This document shows, one piece after another, positions 1-5,436 of a DNA stretch of 6,633 nt; positions within the stretch are counted from its first letter, which is position 1, and every line of letters starts with the position of its first letter. Made by a program: the position numbers and the translations under genes. Under the pieces are notes generated by a model, which saw only the letters and a program-made list of their open reading frames with translations, had not been told where the DNA came from and did no database searches. This stretch comes from an uncultured Planctomycetales bacterium (lineage in GTDB: Bacteria > Planctomycetota > Planctomycetia > Isosphaerales > Isosphaeraceae), in NCBI GenBank assembly GCA_937997355.1, contig CALKTZ010001081.1, forward strand, positions 1-6,633, in the 5' to 3' direction.

Positions 1-538
1 GACTTATCGGAGCCCCTCCGAAGCCCTGTCGCCGACCGTCGAAGACCTTTCCCCGGTTCGATTCTCGGCGAGAGGGGGCGGGGTCGAGCTGAGCCGATTG
101 GTACTCAGGCGCGATATCCATTACACTCTCGAACCGACCTTCGCCGACGAGTCGCTCCTGAACGACCTGCGAGGGCTGGGTTCGATCGCCTTTTTTAACT
201 TGCTCTCCGATCCGGATCGGTTCGCGGAGCTGGATCGCCGGGGCGTCCGGGATTATCCGATCGGCCCGGGATGCTACATGATGCTCGGAGACAACAGCCC
301 GTGGAGCAAGGACAGCCGGGCCTGGGGGCTCGCCGACCAGATCCGGGCCGATGAGCCGGGGCAGGGGTGGGATCATTCCGGCCGGGAGAGCTGGGAAGTG
401 CCGGAGAAGCTGATCGTCGGGAAGGCGTTTTGCGTCTACTGGCCGAACGCAACTCCCCTTTGGCCAAGGTTTAGGGTCGGGCCCGACTTCTTGCTGCCCT
501 TACGCCCTTCCTGGGAAAAATTCCGCTGGATTCGGTGA
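1..538 (+). CDS. lepB: Type I signal peptidase (S26 family), C-terminal part, 5' end outside window
   Basis: The reading frame is open from base 2 to the TGA at 536-538, so this is the end of a longer gene; the TTG at 98 is internal. The family cleaves signal peptides from exported proteins at the outer face of the inner membrane. The protein shows the conserved C-terminal box of the family: MLGDN (281-295), then KDSRAWG (308-328), then VPEKLIVGKAF, which matches the E. coli LepB order GDN..DSR.WG.VPE..LVG. The catalytic Ser and Lys boxes and the membrane anchor must lie upstream of the window. About 23 residues separate DSRAWG from VPE, where E. coli LepB has one, so the fold carries an extra loop. 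The segment RRDIHYT (about 107-127) also fits planctomycete members. The protein ends in FRWIR. Family call is secure; the exact paralogue is not. Confidence 0.88.
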   Translation, partial: TYRSPSEALSPTVEDLSPVRFSARGGGVELSRLVLRRDIHYTLEPTFADESLLNDLRGLGSIAFFNLLSDPDRFAELDRRGVRDYPIGPGCYMMLGDNSPWSKDSRAWGLADQIRADEPGQGWDHSGRESWEVPEKLIVGKAFCVYWPNATPLWPRFRVGPDFLLPLRPSWEKFRWIR

Positions 539-640
539 TCTGGACATACGTTTCCGGGATTGATTCGTGACCGATTCCGCCGCCGCCGTCCTCTCGACGC
601 GAGACCTCGTGGCGACGGGGGCAGCGTCCAGGTTGAAGAC

Positions 641-668
641 TTGACGTGACCGAAGCGGTCAATACACT
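641..668 (+). promoter_or_regulatory. Putative sigma-70-type promoter of the sigma/anti-sigma pair
   Basis: TTGACG at 641-646 matches the -35 consensus in five of six positions. TACACT at 663-668 matches the -10 consensus in four of six, with a 16-base spacer. It points toward the ECF sigma gene, about 108 bases from its ATG. The match is by eye only; promoter signals of Planctomycetota are poorly defined, so this is an inference. Confidence 0.5.
647..661. promoter_or_regulatory. Perfect palindrome inside the promoter spacer, possible operator
   Basis: TGACCG (647-652), AAG, CGGTCA (656-661) is a perfect 6-base inverted repeat with a 3-base centre. It lies exactly between the proposed -35 and -10 elements. 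The -35 itself is part of the symmetry: TTGAC (641-645) is the reverse complement of GTCAA (658-662). A smaller inverted repeat, ACAC-TTA-GTGT (664-674), follows over the -10. A dimeric regulator bound here would block RNA polymerase; which protein binds, if any, is unknown. Confidence 0.4.
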
Positions 669-776
669 TAGTGTTACGACTTCATTTTTCTCATCTGGCA
701 GGGCCGAGGTCTTCTTCGCTCGGGGTCTGAAATTTCTTGGATCCGGAAGAACAAAAGCCCGTCGCGGTGCGTAACA

Positions 777-1418
777 ATGCTCAAGGCCCTGAATACTGAA
801 TCGGCAACGGACCTCGCCGAAATCTCGGACGAGGAGCTGATGAGCCGGTATCGCGATGAGGGGCTGGAGTTTTTGTTCAATGAACTCGTTCACCGCTATG
901 AACGGGAGCTGTACCGTTATCTGTCGCGCTACATCGGCGACCCGGCGCTGGCCGAGGACGTGTTCCAGAACACGTTCCTCCAGCTTCACCTGAAGCGCGG
1001 GTTGTACGAGGATGGGCGGCCGGTTCGACCCTGGCTTTACGCAATCGCGACACATCAGGCCGTCGACTCGCTTCGGAAAGTGGGGCGGCACCCCACGGTC
1101 AGCCTCGACCAGAAGGCGGGGCGTAGCGACCGCGAGGGTGAAGCGGCCAACCTGATCGACCTGCTCGTGGGGGACGACTCCGGCCCCCTGAGCGAGTTGC
1201 AGGATCAGGAACGCGTGCAGTGGGTACGCGACAGCGTGGAGCGTCTCCCGGAAACACTCCGTCAGACCCTGATCCTTGCATACCATCAAGACCTGAAGTA
1301 TCGCGAGATCGCGGATATCCTGAAGATCCCTGTCGGCACCGTCAAATCGCGCCTGCACGCGGCGCTTGCCAAGCTCCAGCAGATGGCACGAGTGGCCAAA
1401 CGCGATGAGAAAGAATGA
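777..1418 (+). CDS. RNA polymerase sigma factor, ECF (sigma-70) family
   Basis: This 213-residue protein has the two-domain layout of ECF sigma factors, which bring RNA polymerase to alternative promoters. Region 2 spans about residues 33-101, with DPALAEDVFQNTFLQLH (55-71, core polymerase binding and -10 contact) and RPWLYAIATHQAVDSLRK (84-101). A polar linker follows (about 102-148). Region 4 covers 150-203, with the helix-turn-helix YREIADILKIPVGTVKSRLH for -35 recognition. The ATG at 777 lacks an obvious Shine-Dalgarno sequence. An ATG at 840 has GAGGAG only 3 bases upstream, but it would cut into DEELMSRY (19-25), a stretch typical of the family N-terminus, so 777 is preferred. There is no extra C-terminal domain. 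The next gene begins within 4 bases and encodes a membrane protein with an anti-sigma-like N-terminus, the usual partner arrangement. The regulon cannot be told from this window. Confidence 0.93.
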   Translation: MLKALNTESATDLAEISDEELMSRYRDEGLEFLFNELVHRYERELYRYLSRYIGDPALAEDVFQNTFLQLHLKRGLYEDGRPVRPWLYAIATHQAVDSLRKVGRHPTVSLDQKAGRSDREGEAANLIDLLVGDDSGPLSELQDQERVQWVRDSVERLPETLRQTLILAYHQDLKYREIADILKIPVGTVKSRLHAALAKLQQMARVAKRDEKE

Positions 1419-1422
1419 CGCC

Positions 1423-2391
1423 ATGAACGCCGATGAATCCCTCGATTACCTGCTCGGAAATCTCGAAGCCCACGAACGCGGCGTCTTCGAGCATCGACTC
1501 CAGACCGATCCCTTGCTCTCCGAGCGCCTCGATCAACTGGGCGCCTCGCTGAACCGCCTGCTCGACGACGGATTGACGCACGACCCCCCCGAAGGGCTCG
1601 CCACGCGAACCGTCGCGTTCGTCGCCCAGGAAAAAGGCCGAAAGATCCATCGCCCTTTTCACGACCACTCGACCGGCCGGCTCCCGTATCGGTGGGCCGA
1701 CGTCGCGGTCGCGGCGAGTATCTTCTTCGTGGGCGTGCTCACCATCCTGCCGCTCCTGCAATATGCCCGGGATCGGCGAAATCACGCCGCCTGCGCCTTC
1801 AATCTCGGCCAGATCGGCCAGAAGCTCACCCAATACGCCTCGTTGAATTCGAGCTATCCGTATTCGCCGGATGCCCGCCCCGACGACCCGGCCGGCACCT
1901 TCGCCGTCGTCCTGCACGACGCCGGGCTCCTCCCGGACCTCGCCGTGCTCGATTGCCCCTACAACGGGGCCTGCGAACATCCCGTCGCCCAGCTGCCGAG
2001 GTACGAGGATTTCAAGGGGATTCGCAACTCGGACCCCGAACGCTATCGCCGCCTGACCGGCCTGAGCGACTACGCCTACCATGTCGGCTATCGGCATCCG
2101 ACCGGCGAGATCGGGCCGCTGGAGAGCCGGCACGCGGGGGTCATCCCGCTGATCGCCGACAAGCCCGACCATGACGACCACGAAGCGGTCAAGCCGGGCA
2201 ACAGCCCCAATCACGGCCGCCGGGGTCAGAACGTCCTCTTCAGCGATGGCGCGGTGAAATGGCTCAAGACCCGGTTCGTGAGCCCCCAGGACCCGGACAT
2301 CTTCCTGAACAACGACAACCTGGCCCAGCCCGGCACCCACGCCCAGGACTCCGTCCTCCTTTCGAGCGATACCCCCTTCCAGGGGAAATGA
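1423..2391 (+). CDS. Membrane anti-sigma-like protein with DUF1559/pseudopilin-like outer domain
   Basis: From ATG 1423 this is a 322-residue protein. An in-frame ATG at 1405 would add six residues and overlap the sigma gene; the purine-rich GAGAAAGAA (1407-1415) fits 1423 somewhat better. Residues 1-50 (NADESLDYLLGNLEAHERG, then FEHRLQTDPLLSERLDQL) resemble the short cytoplasmic helices of anti-sigma factors, without the HxxxCxxC zinc motif. A single membrane helix lies at about 92-114 (VAVAASIFFVGVLTILPLL). What follows is pseudopilin-like: LPLLQYARDRRNHAACAFNL and QIGQKL (131-136) recall the LLPAVQ.AREAARR..C.NNLKQIG run of DUF1559 proteins. LDCPYN (177-182) recalls their CPSD segment, and NHGRRGQNVLFSDG (263-276) their C-terminal H-X9-DG motif. 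The prepilin cleavage site is absent, so the helix probably stays as an anchor. Likely role, inferred: hold the upstream sigma factor at the inner membrane and release it on an envelope signal. It could instead be a pseudopilin-like protein with no sigma-binding role. Confidence 0.75.
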   Translation: MNADESLDYLLGNLEAHERGVFEHRLQTDPLLSERLDQLGASLNRLLDDGLTHDPPEGLATRTVAFVAQEKGRKIHRPFHDHSTGRLPYRWADVAVAASIFFVGVLTILPLLQYARDRRNHAACAFNLGQIGQKLTQYASLNSSYPYSPDARPDDPAGTFAVVLHDAGLLPDLAVLDCPYNGACEHPVAQLPRYEDFKGIRNSDPERYRRLTGLSDYAYHVGYRHPTGEIGPLESRHAGVIPLIADKPDHDDHEAVKPGNSPNHGRRGQNVLFSDGAVKWLKTRFVSPQDPDIFLNNDNLAQPGTHAQDSVLLSSDTPFQGK

Positions 2392-2395
2392 ACCG

Positions 2396-2408
2396 GGAGA
2401 TGATCTCC
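2396..2408. repeat. Small palindrome after the anti-sigma-like gene
   Basis: GGAGAT (2396-2401), G, ATCTCC (2403-2408) is a perfect 6-base inverted repeat five bases after the stop codon and just before the large hairpin. The one-base centre is too tight for a stable RNA loop of the full stem. It may be chance or add to transcript-end structure. Confidence 0.3.
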
Positions 2409-2412
2409 TCAC

Positions 2413-2461
2413 AACGAACGGGCCGGGACCACGATCACACCGTGTCCCCGGCCCGTTCGTT
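2413..2461. terminator. Strong hairpin between convergent genes, probable terminator
   Basis: AACGAACGGGCCGGG (2413-2427) pairs without mismatch with CCCGGCCCGTTCGTT (2447-2461), a 15-base GC-rich stem. The stem can continue inward imperfectly through GGAC/GTCC-like pairs. On the + strand it is followed by TTGCATTTT (2460-2468), a weak T-rich tail suited to ending the sigma/anti-sigma transcript. On the - strand there is no T tract, so an end for the Nudix transcript there is less certain. Its place between two convergent stop codons supports the call. Confidence 0.75.
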
Positions 2462-2485
2462 GCATTTTGAGGATGGTTCTCAATC

Positions 2486-3037
2486 TCAACGAGAGGGCGC
2501 GGCTTGCCTGCGATGGCGGTCGGCGAGCAGGATGGAGAGCATCGACTTCGCGTCCTGGATCCGGCCGTCGTGAACCATGGCGAGGGCTTCGTCCCAGGAG
2601 ACGATGACCGACTCCAGCCGTTCGTCGAGCTGGTGATCGGTCGGCCCGGGGGTCAGGTCTTCGCAGAGGAACAGGAACATGCGCTCGGTCATGACGCCCG
2701 GGGTCACGTACCAATCTCGGAGCGGGGTCATCTTCGCCGCGCTGTAGCCCGTTTCCTCCGTCAACTCGCGGCTCGCCGTTTGCTCGGGAGACTCGCCGAC
2801 GTCGATCGACCCGGCGGGAACTTCGAGGAGTGTCCGGTCGATGGCGAATCGATGGTTCCGGACGAGGCAGACGTGATCGCGGTCGACCATCGGCACGAGG
2901 GCCACGGCTCCCCGATGGAGCACGAATTCGCGTTCGCCGATGGTACCGTCGGCAAGCTCGATCGACCGGAGTGCCACGTCGATCTTCAGACCTCGGTAGA
3001 TGATTCGGCTATCGAGCGGTGCCCGATCTCGGTCCAC
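2486..3037 (-). CDS. Nudix hydrolase, ADP-ribose pyrophosphatase (NudF) type
   Basis: The 183-residue protein carries an exact Nudix box G-x5-E-x7-REL-x-EE-x-GY at residues 76-98 (GSIDVGE, then RELTEETGY). E94 and E95 are among the metal-binding glutamates of the box. A proline 16 residues past the glycine of the box (P113 in YVTPGVMTE) matches the pattern of ADP-ribose pyrophosphatases, so hydrolysis of ADP-ribose to AMP and ribose-5-phosphate is the likely reaction. Other nucleoside diphosphate sugars cannot be excluded. The N-terminal part (IIYRGLKIDV and EFVLHRGAVALVPM) fits the strand-rich dimer domain of that subfamily. The start is GTG at 3037, supported by AGGAG 7 bases upstream. The last 12 or so residues are a basic, variable tail. 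It is the third gene of a close - strand run after ilvE and usp and ends facing the large hairpin. Confidence 0.88.
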   Translation of the reverse strand: MDRDRAPLDSRIIYRGLKIDVALRSIELADGTIGEREFVLHRGAVALVPMVDRDHVCLVRNHRFAIDRTLLEVPAGSIDVGESPEQTASRELTEETGYSAAKMTPLRDWYVTPGVMTERMFLFLCEDLTPGPTDHQLDERLESVIVSWDEALAMVHDGRIQDAKSMLSILLADRHRRQAAPSR

Positions 3038-3044
3038 GGGGAAG

Positions 3045-3049
3045 CTCCT
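3045..3049 (-). promoter_or_regulatory. Ribosome binding site of the Nudix gene
   Basis: AGGAG on the - strand lies 7 bases before the GTG at 3037. It decides the non-ATG start, since no ATG is better placed. Confidence 0.7.
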
Positions 3050-3123
3050 GAATCAAAAGTTGCCCTACGTCGGGCGATCCGTCCGGCCTGGCTGTGTCGA
3101 GCGGGAGGAGAGATAGAGGCGGC

Positions 3124-3597
3124 TTAGGCCCCACGCGGGGGCGGGGTCTGATGTCGATCTCGGATGGTGAGGACCGGGCAGGGGGCCTCTCGGACGATCC
3201 GCTCCGCGACCGAGCCCAGCAGCACGTGGCTCAGCCCGGTTCGTCCGTGGGTGGCGATCACGATCAGGTCGATCTCCTGATCCTGGGCGTAATCGACGAT
3301 GGCTTCAACGGGTCCTCCCCACTGCACCGCGGTGATGACGGAAGGAGGGACGCCCCATTCGGGTTTCAGCAGCCCGCGCAACGTCACGCGAGCCCGGCTC
3401 TCATTCTCGGTATAGAACTCGGGCGGCAGCGACGGGATCAGCAGCGGATCGGGGCCGGCGGCGATGATCTCGGAGAGGACGTGGAGCAGGTGAAGCTCCG
3501 AGCCGAGCCGCTCGGCAAGCCGACACGCGTACCGCAACGCTCGCTCGGAATGAGGGCTGAAGTCGGTCGGCGCCAGGATTTTCTTGATCTCAATCAA
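3124..3597 (-). CDS. Universal stress protein, UspA family
   Basis: A single-domain, cytoplasmic UspA-type protein of 157 residues, the usual family length. It begins MIEIKKILAPTDFSPHSERA, the normal first strand with the nucleotide-contacting aspartate (D12). Near the end it has THGRTGLSHVLLGS (116-129). This matches the ATP-binding pattern G-x2-G-x9-G-(S/T), except that the first glycine is alanine (A115), a frequent substitution in the family. APCPVLTI (138-145) forms the last strand. The family includes ATP-binding members involved in stress and growth arrest; ATP binding is likely here but not proven. The start is TTG at 3597 with AAGGAAGG 8 bases upstream. It lies 31 bases after ilvE and 86 bases before the Nudix gene, so all three may be cotranscribed. 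The C-terminal TPPPRGA is a short flexible tail. Confidence 0.92.
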   Translation of the reverse strand: MIEIKKILAPTDFSPHSERALRYACRLAERLGSELHLLHVLSEIIAAGPDPLLIPSLPPEFYTENESRARVTLRGLLKPEWGVPPSVITAVQWGGPVEAIVDYAQDQEIDLIVIATHGRTGLSHVLLGSVAERIVREAPCPVLTIRDRHQTPPPRGA

Positions 3598-3605
3598 CGC
3601 CTCGC

Positions 3606-3613
3606 CCTTCCTT
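3606..3613 (-). promoter_or_regulatory. Ribosome binding site of the usp gene
   Basis: AAGGAAGG on the - strand lies 8 bases before a TTG start at 3597. It lies in the 31-base gap after ilvE and supports TTG as the true start, because the family N-terminus (IEIKKILAPTDFS) begins immediately after it. Confidence 0.7.
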
Positions 3614-3628
3614 CCACCTCGCGAAATC

Positions 3629-4492
3629 CTAGAGCTCCCCCCGGACCAGTTGCTGGAATTTCTGCCGCAGGTCGCGCGTGATGATCCCGGGATGGCCGTC
3701 GCCGATCGGCCGGCCGTCGCACTCGACCACGGGGATCAACTCGGCGGCGGTGCCGGTCAGGAAGCATTCGTCGCAGGTGTACACATCCTGGCGATCCATC
3801 ACCCGTTCGAAGACCGCGTATCCCGACCCCTTGGCCAGCTCGATGACCGCGGCTCGGGTGATCCCTTCGAGGATTCCGGAGTGGACGGACGGGGTGTGGA
3901 TCTCGCCCCTCTTGACGATGAAGATGTTATCGCCGGTGCACTCGGCGACCTCTCCCTTGTGGTTGAGCATCAGGGCTTCGAGGCAGCCCGCGTTCGTCCC
4001 CTCGATCTTGGCCAGGATATTGTTGAGATAGTTGAGGGACTTGATCCGGGGATTCACGGCGTTCGGATGGTTCCGGGTGGTCGCCGCCGTGATGATCTTC
4101 AGGCCGTGTTCGTAGAGCTCCTCGGGATACAGGCTGATCTTGTCGGTGATGATGATGACCTGCGGGTCGGAGGTCCGCCGGGGATCGAGGCCCAGGCTCC
4201 CCGCGCCTCGGGTGACGATCACCCGGATATAGGCATCGATCAGCTCGTTGGCCTTGAGGGTGTCGACGACCGCGCGGGCCATCTCCTCCCGGCTGATCGG
4301 CACCTTCAAATGGATCGCCAGCGATGATTCGTACAGGCGGTCGACATGCTCCTTCAGGCGAAAAACCCGCCCGGAATAGGAGCGAATCCCTTCGAAAACG
4401 CCGTCCCCGTAGAGGAGGCCGTGATCGAAGACGCTGATCTTCGCGTCGTCCTTGTCGTAAAGCTTCCCGCTGATATAAACCTTCAGGCTCAC
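3629..4492 (-). CDS. ilvE: Branched-chain amino acid aminotransferase (class IV PLP enzyme)
   Basis: This 287-residue protein is a class IV aminotransferase, most like IlvE, which moves the amino group between glutamate and the 2-oxo acids of leucine, isoleucine and valine. Visible motifs: FDHGLLYGDGVFEGIR (22-37), the PLP-binding lysine K151 in RIKSLNYLNN, EVAECTGDNIF with E184 expected near the pyridine nitrogen, GILEGITR (207-214) for the phosphate, and TGTAAELIPV (246-255). The length is typical. The frame is open upstream to an ATG at 4594, but that extension is low-complexity and unlike the family. The GTG at 4492 has GGAGGG 7 bases upstream and begins directly at SLKVYISGKLYDKDD, the usual N-terminus. 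D-amino acid aminotransferase and aminodeoxychorismate lyase share the fold, but the motif set favours IlvE. Other ilv or leu genes are not in the window. The next gene, usp, follows by 31 bases. Confidence 0.9.
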   Translation of the reverse strand: MSLKVYISGKLYDKDDAKISVFDHGLLYGDGVFEGIRSYSGRVFRLKEHVDRLYESSLAIHLKVPISREEMARAVVDTLKANELIDAYIRVIVTRGAGSLGLDPRRTSDPQVIIITDKISLYPEELYEHGLKIITAATTRNHPNAVNPRIKSLNYLNNILAKIEGTNAGCLEALMLNHKGEVAECTGDNIFIVKRGEIHTPSVHSGILEGITRAAVIELAKGSGYAVFERVMDRQDVYTCDECFLTGTAAELIPVVECDGRPIGDGHPGIITRDLRQKFQQLVRGEL

Positions 4493-4499
4493 CGAGAAG

Positions 4500-4505
4500 C
4501 CCTCC
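4500..4505 (-). promoter_or_regulatory. Ribosome binding site of ilvE, setting a GTG start
   Basis: GGAGGG on the - strand lies 7 bases before GTG 4492. It shows that translation starts there and not at the in-frame ATG 4594, which has no family-like sequence behind it. Confidence 0.7.
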
Positions 4506-4600
4506 GACGGCACCGGTCCGGTCCCGCGACCTCGATGATTCGAGGGGGCGGGGAGTACACTCGCCGACCAATCGGGAGGGAACCGCTCCTCCACGTTGAG

Positions 4601-5311
4601 TCAAACCAGCGCGGGAACCCAATCCTCGACGCGCCCGTGTGCGAGCCGAACGACCCGATCGGCCTGCTGGGCGATATGATGGTCGTGCGTAACCAACATC
4701 ATAGTAAGGCCGCGCTCGCGGTTCAAGTCGCGTAGCAGTTCCAGCACGCCCTGTCCGCTCTCGGCATCGAGGTTCCCCGTGGGCTCGTCGGCGAGCAGGA
4801 TTTCCGGCTGGCCCGCCAGCGCCCGGGCGATCGCGGTCCGTTGCATCTCCCCCCCCGAGAGCTCGGATGGCAGGTGACCGGTCCGGTGGGAGAGCCCGAC
4901 CCGGTCGAGCAGTTGCTCGGCGGATCGACGGATCGCCTTGCGGTTCGACCAGTACGACCAGATCCCATGCCGGATCAGGTGGGGCATCATCACGTTCTCA
5001 AGGGCCGTCAACTCGGGGAGGAGGTGATAGAACTGGAAGATGAACCCGAAGGTACGATTCCGCAAGACGTCGCGCTGGCGATCGGGGCGGTTGTCGATCC
5101 GGTTGCCGTCGAGGCGGACCTCCCCCGTGTCGGGCTCGTCGAGCAAACCCAGGATGTGGAGCAGGGTGCTCTTGCCGGAGCCGCTCGCCCCGACGACCGC
5201 GACCAGCTCGCCGCGTTCGACTTCCAGGTCGACGCCGTGGAGGACGGGGACGTCGTTCTTCCCCTTCCGGAAGCTCTTGCGTATCCCAACCGCCGAAAGG
5301 TGAGTCGACAT
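4601..5311 (-). CDS. lolD: ABC transporter ATPase, LolD/MacB type
   Basis: A 236-residue ATPase that would power the membrane protein encoded just upstream. All nucleotide-binding motifs are present: Walker A GASGSGKST (41-49), Q-loop Q93 in FQFYHLLPELTALENV, signature LSGGEMQR (151-158), Walker B ILLADE (171-176) with the D-loop in EPTGNLD (176-182), and switch histidine H209 in LVTHDHH. The FQ.YHLLPELTALENV and ADEPTGNLD stretches are typical of the LolD/MacB/FtsE group. LolD with LolC/LolE releases lipoproteins from the inner membrane; planctomycete substrates are not established, so the symbol is by similarity. The segment GIWSYWSNRKAIRRS (116-130) looks a little longer than usual before the helical domain. 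The ATG at 5311 has AGGAGG 5 bases upstream. The permease lies 125 bases upstream; 108 bases separate this stop from the ilvE start, so ilvE may have its own promoter. Confidence 0.9.
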   Translation of the reverse strand: MSTHLSAVGIRKSFRKGKNDVPVLHGVDLEVERGELVAVVGASGSGKSTLLHILGLLDEPDTGEVRLDGNRIDNRPDRQRDVLRNRTFGFIFQFYHLLPELTALENVMMPHLIRHGIWSYWSNRKAIRRSAEQLLDRVGLSHRTGHLPSELSGGEMQRTAIARALAGQPEILLADEPTGNLDAESGQGVLELLRDLNRERGLTMMLVTHDHHIAQQADRVVRLAHGRVEDWVPALV

Positions 5312-5316
5312 CAGCG

Positions 5317-5322
5317 CCTCCT
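5317..5322 (-). promoter_or_regulatory. Ribosome binding site of the LolD-type ATPase gene
   Basis: AGGAGG on the - strand, a full Shine-Dalgarno core, lies 5 bases before the ATG at 5311. It confirms this start. Confidence 0.7.
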
Positions 5323-5398
5323 GGCATGGACTCGATGGAACCGACCTTGAATGCTCGGGGTCCCCACCCTGGAGACCCCTTCGATAACTGAATTTGCA

Positions 5399-5420
5399 GG
5401 TCCGGATCGATCACCGGACC
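5399..5420 (-). other. Short hairpin between permease and ATPase genes
   Basis: GGTCCGG (5399-5405) pairs perfectly with CCGGACC (5414-5420) around an 8-base loop, 16 bases after the permease stop on the - strand. There is no T tract after it in that direction, so it is a poor intrinsic terminator and might be an mRNA stability or processing element. A second possible stem, GGGGTC (5357-5362) with GACCCC (5374-5379), lies closer to the ATPase start. Confidence 0.35.
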
Positions 5421-5436
5421 GAGTCGGCGGACGTCC

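Larger units (their letters stand above)
539..776. other. Intergenic region and leader of the ECF sigma gene
   Basis: These 238 bases between the signal peptidase stop and the sigma factor start hold no convincing gene. No clear terminator for the upstream gene was found. The right part holds a promoter-like element (641-668) and then a leader of about 100 bases. Two weak hairpins are possible in the leader: CCGAG (704-708) with CTCGG (719-723), and TTCTT (734-738) with AAGAA (747-751). Neither is strong enough to call a riboswitch or attenuator. Confidence 0.6.

Noticed and set aside
98..100. TTG as start of the signal peptidase
   Set aside because: The frame is open to the left edge, and the catalytic boxes of the family must lie upstream, so this codon is internal.
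471..1424. Long open frame (317 codons) on the - strand opposite the sigma gene and intergenic region
   Set aside because: It covers the ECF sigma gene antisense and the promoter region, and shows no family motif or ribosome binding site.
1342..2412. Long open frame (356 codons) on the - strand opposite the anti-sigma-like gene
   Set aside because: It is antisense to a gene with clear family motifs; its translation is Gly/Val/Arg-rich with no recognisable domain. Long antisense frames are common in GC-rich DNA.
2504..3127. Open frame of 207 codons on the + strand opposite the Nudix gene
   Set aside because: Antisense to an exact Nudix box, with no motif of its own.
3584..4327. Open frame of 247 codons on the + strand opposite ilvE
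   Set aside because: The ilvE motifs on the - strand are unmistakable; the + translation is an Asp/Gly-rich shadow.
4531..4544. CTCGA-TGAT-TCGAG inverted repeat before ilvE as a regulator site
   Set aside because: A 5-base stem is too short to stand out in such GC-rich sequence, and no matching promoter boxes were found around it.
4493..4594. N-terminal extension of ilvE to an upstream ATG
   Set aside because: The added 34 residues are Pro/Arg-rich and unlike the family, while the GTG at 4492 has a strong Shine-Dalgarno sequence at the right distance.
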